From Lingula anatina (taxonomy: Eukaryota > Brachiopoda > Lingulata > Lingulida > Lingulidae), in assembly GCF_001039355.2 (NCBI RefSeq), contig NW_019773714.1, positions 1 to 64,000 of the forward strand: a stretch of DNA of 64,000 bases. The letters are read 5' to 3'. Of this stretch, positions 60,180 to 64,000 are shown piece by piece (the first letter of the stretch is position 1; the number at the start of each line of letters is the position of its first letter). A program made the position numbers and the translations under genes. A model generated the notes under the pieces. The model worked only from the letters and a program-made list of their open reading frames with translations. It ran no database searches and was not told the origin of the DNA.

Positions 60180-60277
60180 CCGAAACGTACATGCGGTTGA
60201 TTGACTTGTTAGATAACCTTTACCTACAAAACTGGGTCATTACTATCTGATGACAACAAGTTACTCACATCTCTTAG
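60180..60277 (+). other. 5' exon of HEPN-NB-ARC-TPR gene 2
   Basis: The counterpart of 42335-42441. It ends at CTTAG followed by GCAAGT, a GC donor where gene 1 has GTAAGT. The intron to the HEPN exon is only 172 bp (60278-60449) against 3.2 kb in gene 1. The short frame TYMRLIDLLDNLYLQNW ends at the same TGA as in gene 1. Confidence 0.55.
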
Positions 60278-60310
60278 GCAAGTGTCTTTTATTAATGTAT
60301 AACATGACTT

Positions 60311-60430
60311 AGACTGGGTTTCCATGCCTAGATCGATCCCTCTGGATCGATCTTACTCCCTGGGGAGTCCCACTAGCTGTCGACTAACCGGCTTTGGTGT
60401 CTGTCGCACTAAATCAGCTAGGGGGTAAAG
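60311..60430. mobile_element. Fold-back element, family F, copy 5 (half)
   Basis: GACTGGGTTTCCATGCCTAG, ATCGATCC and CTCCCTGGGGAGTCCC match the left half of the family. It lies inside the short first intron of gene 2 and ends about 20 bp before the acceptor. Confidence 0.55.
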
Positions 60431-60461
60431 ATGATCTTTTATTTTCCAGATCTAAGACAAA

Positions 60462-61026
60462 ATGGCAGTTACTGCAACACCACAAAATGAGAGAGAAAAT
60501 GCAATTCGAATGGGGCTACTGATACATCGTTCTAACGATGTGCTTCAAGATGTTCTCAGTACACAGTTACAAACAGCTTATATAGGTGTATTCGATCCTA
60601 CAAAAGGCAACAAGTTGTTTGGTATTCTTGGCGACCAAAAAGCAAAGCATATTTTGCTCCGTTTGAAAAAACGAAATATTTTGAATTCCAGTCAAATGAA
60701 GCTTCTGTACCCCTCTGGGAATCCCTCCACAACTGTGACATTGAAGGACTTAGATTTAACTCTTACAGTTGTCTTCTTGAGAAACATCACAACACTGAAC
60801 CCAAAAGCCAGCTGGGAGAATCCTCCAGCAACAGACACCTCCGTGGAAGCCCAGATTGGCAGAGTGAAGAAATATCGCAACGAATTCGCACATGGGGGCC
60901 CCGGTCTCACAGATGCAGAATTCAAGGACAAGTTCACCGAATTGAAATCTCTTTTGTTGTCTCTGTCTCCACTCTACTCCAGTGAAGACTACGACAAGTT
61001 GCTGACTGATCCACTACATGCAGCAG
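60462..61026 (+). CDS. HEPN-NB-ARC-TPR gene 2, exon 2 (HEPN domain)
   Basis: The exon begins at 60450 after acceptor TTTTCCAG, with ATG at 60462 in ACAAAATGG. It is the same 565-nt coding length and phase 1 end (CAG|GTAGAT) as gene 1. The 188-residue product keeps RNEFAH, the HEPN R-x4-H motif, and differs from gene 1 at scattered positions (for example IGVFDPTKGNKLFGILGDQK). Conserved length, frame and motif indicate a functional gene rather than a relic. Confidence 0.85.
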
Positions 61027-62107
61027 GTAGATTTAACTAACAAACCCATATAATAGACTATGAATGAGCGTTTTCTTAAAGATTAAAAGGGTATTGTAAG
61101 CCTTTATTGTCATACAGATACAGAAAATAAGTTTTCCCTGTACCTAATTATTCAAGAATATATCTATATTGGTGTTGACTTAAAACAATAAAAAGCTTCA
61201 ACATTATTATAATGCCTTTGTATTTTGAGATAAGATAGCAATCCGTATAGGTTGTAATCTCATCTCGAACAAGATTCTGTCAAGAAAATTGGCATATTTC
61301 ACCAAGAGTGAAGGAGCTACCATCCTGTATCGTAATTTTTAATTTGTTTATTTATTCATTTATTATTATTTTTTGTTGTTTTGTTATGGAATAATGAGCC
61401 CCTTATTACAGATTTTTATTTAGCAAAGGTTTTATTTTGCGTTATCAATGATTAAATCTGAACTAAACATTTTTACAAAATAAGTACTAAATGGTGTCAT
61501 TGAATTGGTGTTAAATGGTGTTCCTGGATGCTCAGGTAAAGGAGAAATTTGAAAAAAAGGTTTTTCAATTTTTACCTTAAAATAGCAATTATGACGTCAC
61601 ATGTAAGTTAACATGTGTAAGTGTTGCACTGGCCATAGAAAATTTATTGTCCAAAAGAATCTATGAAAGGTTGTAAATAAGACTTTTGGCAAAAGCTAAC
61701 AAAAGTCCTTACATAATGATGGTGATGATCACATCTTCCCTCGTCTGGACTGAATTTTCTAAGGAATTTTTTGAGCATTGTGAATTAAAACAAATATTGA
61801 CATGTGGTGTCATGAATGAGTTTGGCAGATGGCTGGTCTCTCTGAATGTCTTTCTATTCATTTTGCCACCAATTTAACACAAGAGACAATGTCATATCTA
61901 GTCCATGTAATATTTATGTCCTAGTTTTGCTACTTTGTCGAAATAGACGTTGCTAATGAGGTAAAGGATGACAATTATGTGCTTGAGTGTGTGTGTGCAT
62001 GTGTGTGAAATCACCCTTTAAATATCAAGTTGACGTTATAGACGAGTCACATGTTTTATATTTCTTTGCATCACAATACGATCACACACCTATTTTTCTC
62101 ATTTCAG

Positions 62108-64000
62108 AACCACCTTGTGAGCTCCTTTCCACTTCCCTTCCAAATAGAAATCTGACGTTGAAGGGACGCAAAGATTTGGTGCAAAAAATACTGGGGCAGG
62201 TTTCAGATGGCACCCAACTCATTTTGCTGACAGGGATGGGTGGTATAGGTAAAACAAGCACGGCTATCGAGGTTGGACATCACAGAAAAGATGTTTTATA
62301 TATTGACATGGAAAAAGTTTTAAATCTTGAATCTGTCAAACTGTCACTGGTATATTACTACCAGCCAGCTATTTTTTTGAATGACGTTTACAAAGATTAT
62401 GAAAACAAACTCATACACACTATGTCTAGTTTGAATACAGAAACTCTTCTTATCTTTGACAATAATGACAGTATTTTGCACTCACAAAAACACAAGTTTC
62501 TGCAATTACTGCAAGATTTAATGGATTCATCTAAGTTTATCACACTGTTATGCGCCAGTCGTGAATCCTTTAGTCTTCTGTCACATACGACAGTTACTGT
62601 AGACATTCCTCCTCTTGATAAAATATCTTCACTAAAAGTTCTTTGGGGAGAAATCAGTCCCACAGATAGTGAATTAGAAGCTTTAGGTGAAATAGCAGAC
62701 AGATGCGGCCATAACCCTCTTGCACTGCAACTGCTTGCTGGCCAAATTAAACTCAAAACAATAAACACCGTTTTAGAGGAAATAAAACAGAAAAATGTCC
62801 TCACCATTCTACAGTTATCTAGCACTCCAACGCCTTTAGATAAGTCTTATGAAACACTGAATCCCTTAGAGCAGAGGGTATTTAGGGGACTGTATATATT
62901 TCCCATCGCATTTACTTCAATTGAGGTTTCTGAAATTTTAGAAATAGATGAGAATGAATGTGAATCTGTCCTTGGGAGTATAACCATTAAATCCCTCTTG
63001 AACTCCGATGAAAATACCTATGATCTACATCCTTTGCTAAGAGACTATGCAGAATCTCATGCAAATACAAGCAATGAAATCTCTCATACACAAGAGAGAT
63101 ACTGTGATTATTACATAGGTCGTCTCAAACACCTATACAATGTGCATCAAAGCAGTGCTGCTGAATTGGAATGTTTGGCAAACATGTCACCCCATCTAGA
63201 TAAGACAGCCAGTTTGCTCAAATCAAGGTTGTACTCATCTGAGATACAACAGAGAAAAGAGGCATTCATAAATTTGCAACTCATCGCAGAGGTGTTCCAT
63301 AATCTTTCACTTAATCAAAAAGCTCTATCAATTTATCAGACAGTAGTAGATGGAATGGAAAGCCATTCGGAGTACGCTCAGATTGATGTAGAAAAAGTGA
63401 ACAGCAAAATAGGTGCTGTGCTGCAAAAAATGGGTGAGTACAAAAAGGCACTTGCTTTTCATAAAAAATCACTGGATGTTAGGGAAGAACTTTTAGGTCC
63501 TAAACACCCTGATACTGCTAACTCATACATCAATATTGGTAGTGTACTGCAAGCCATAGGTGAATATAGGGATGCACATGCCTATTACAGAAAATCACTG
63601 GATGTGAGGGAAGAAATTCTAGGTCCCAAGCATCTTGATACTGCTACCTCATACAACAATATTGGTAGTATACTTCAAGCCAAGGGTGAGTACAAAGAGG
63701 CACATGCCTATTACAAAAAATCACTGGATGTTAGAGAAGAAATTCTAGGTCCCAAGCATCTTGATACTGCTACCTCATACAACAATATTGGTAGTATACT
63801 TCAAGCCAAGGGTGAGTACCAAGAGGCACATGCCTATTACAAAAAATCACTGGATGTGAGGGAAGAGCTTCTAGGTCCTAAACACCCTGATACTGCTACC
63901 TCATACAGCAATATCGGTAGTGTACTGCAAGCTAAGGGTGAGTACAAAGAGGCACATGAATATTACAAAAAATCACTGGATGTGAGGGAAGAGCTTCTTG
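62108..64000 (+). CDS. HEPN-NB-ARC-TPR gene 2, exon 3 (runs off the window)
   Basis: Acceptor ATTTCAG joins in phase 1 (intron 61027-62107). The frame is open to the last base, giving about 819 residues so far with the HEPN exon. NB-ARC motifs are intact: GMGGIGKT, LLIFDNND, ASR, GHNPLAL and YDLH. Compared with gene 1 it lacks a few residues in the linker before DKSYETLNP. The TPR array begins near 63400 with four full units and a fifth cut by the window end. Units 2-5 are nearly identical and carry AKGEYKEAHAYY in place of AMGEYKEALAYH, so this array has been homogenised separately from gene 1. Confidence 0.92.

Noticed and set aside
1-64000. CRISPR arrays, operons or phage-like gene clusters
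   Set aside because: Spliced genes, microsatellites and metazoan repeats show this is animal nuclear DNA; no direct-repeat and spacer pattern was seen.

Overview
The window looks like AT-rich nuclear DNA of an invertebrate animal, probably marine. The evidence is spliced genes with GT-AG and occasional GC-AG introns, metazoan gene families (rhodopsin-like GPCR, secreted cysteine-rich modules, HEPN/NB-ARC/TPR receptors), a tRNA-Ala(AGC) array, many microsatellites and abundant small DNA transposons. I cannot name the phylum: such genes occur in cephalochordates, hemichordates, echinoderms, molluscs, brachiopods and cnidarians. There are two assembly flaws: a single N at 1955 and a 534-base gap at 22292-22825.

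Layout. 1-4.4 kb is a tandem array of units of a few hundred bases, each carrying a minus-strand tRNA-Ala gene or its wreck. 6.3-7.6 kb (minus) is a four-exon gene for a 112-residue secreted peptide precursor, reconstructed here from splice sites. 8.8-16.7 kb is repeat-rich: paired fold-back elements, a 1.48 kb tandem duplication ending in SINE-like sequence, and other MITE-like elements. 16.3-28.4 kb is a segmental tandem duplication holding two paralogous genes for small secreted proteins, each with two copies of a 97-residue cysteine-rich module on phase-1/phase-1 exons. 28.4-42.3 kb is mostly repeats and unassigned DNA, with one frame-broken GPCR gene (32.66-33.85 kb, minus). 42.3-53.4 kb holds the largest gene, a HEPN-NB-ARC-TPR receptor of about 2374 residues with about 42 TPR units in one 6.56 kb exon. 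53.5-59.6 kb contains wrecks of a Tc1-like transposase, a LINE and a RecQ-like helicase. 60.2-64.0 kb holds a second HEPN-NB-ARC-TPR gene with the same exon plan, cut by the window end.

The most interesting content is the pair of HEPN-NB-ARC-TPR genes. The order is that of a STAND-type sensor: a HEPN effector domain with an intact R-x4-H motif, a switch ATPase, and a long, internally homogenised superhelical repeat array. This suggests innate recognition, but the function is inferred. The peptide precursor could be a host-defence peptide or a neuropeptide. The cysteine-rich proteins are secreted, but I do not know their ligand.
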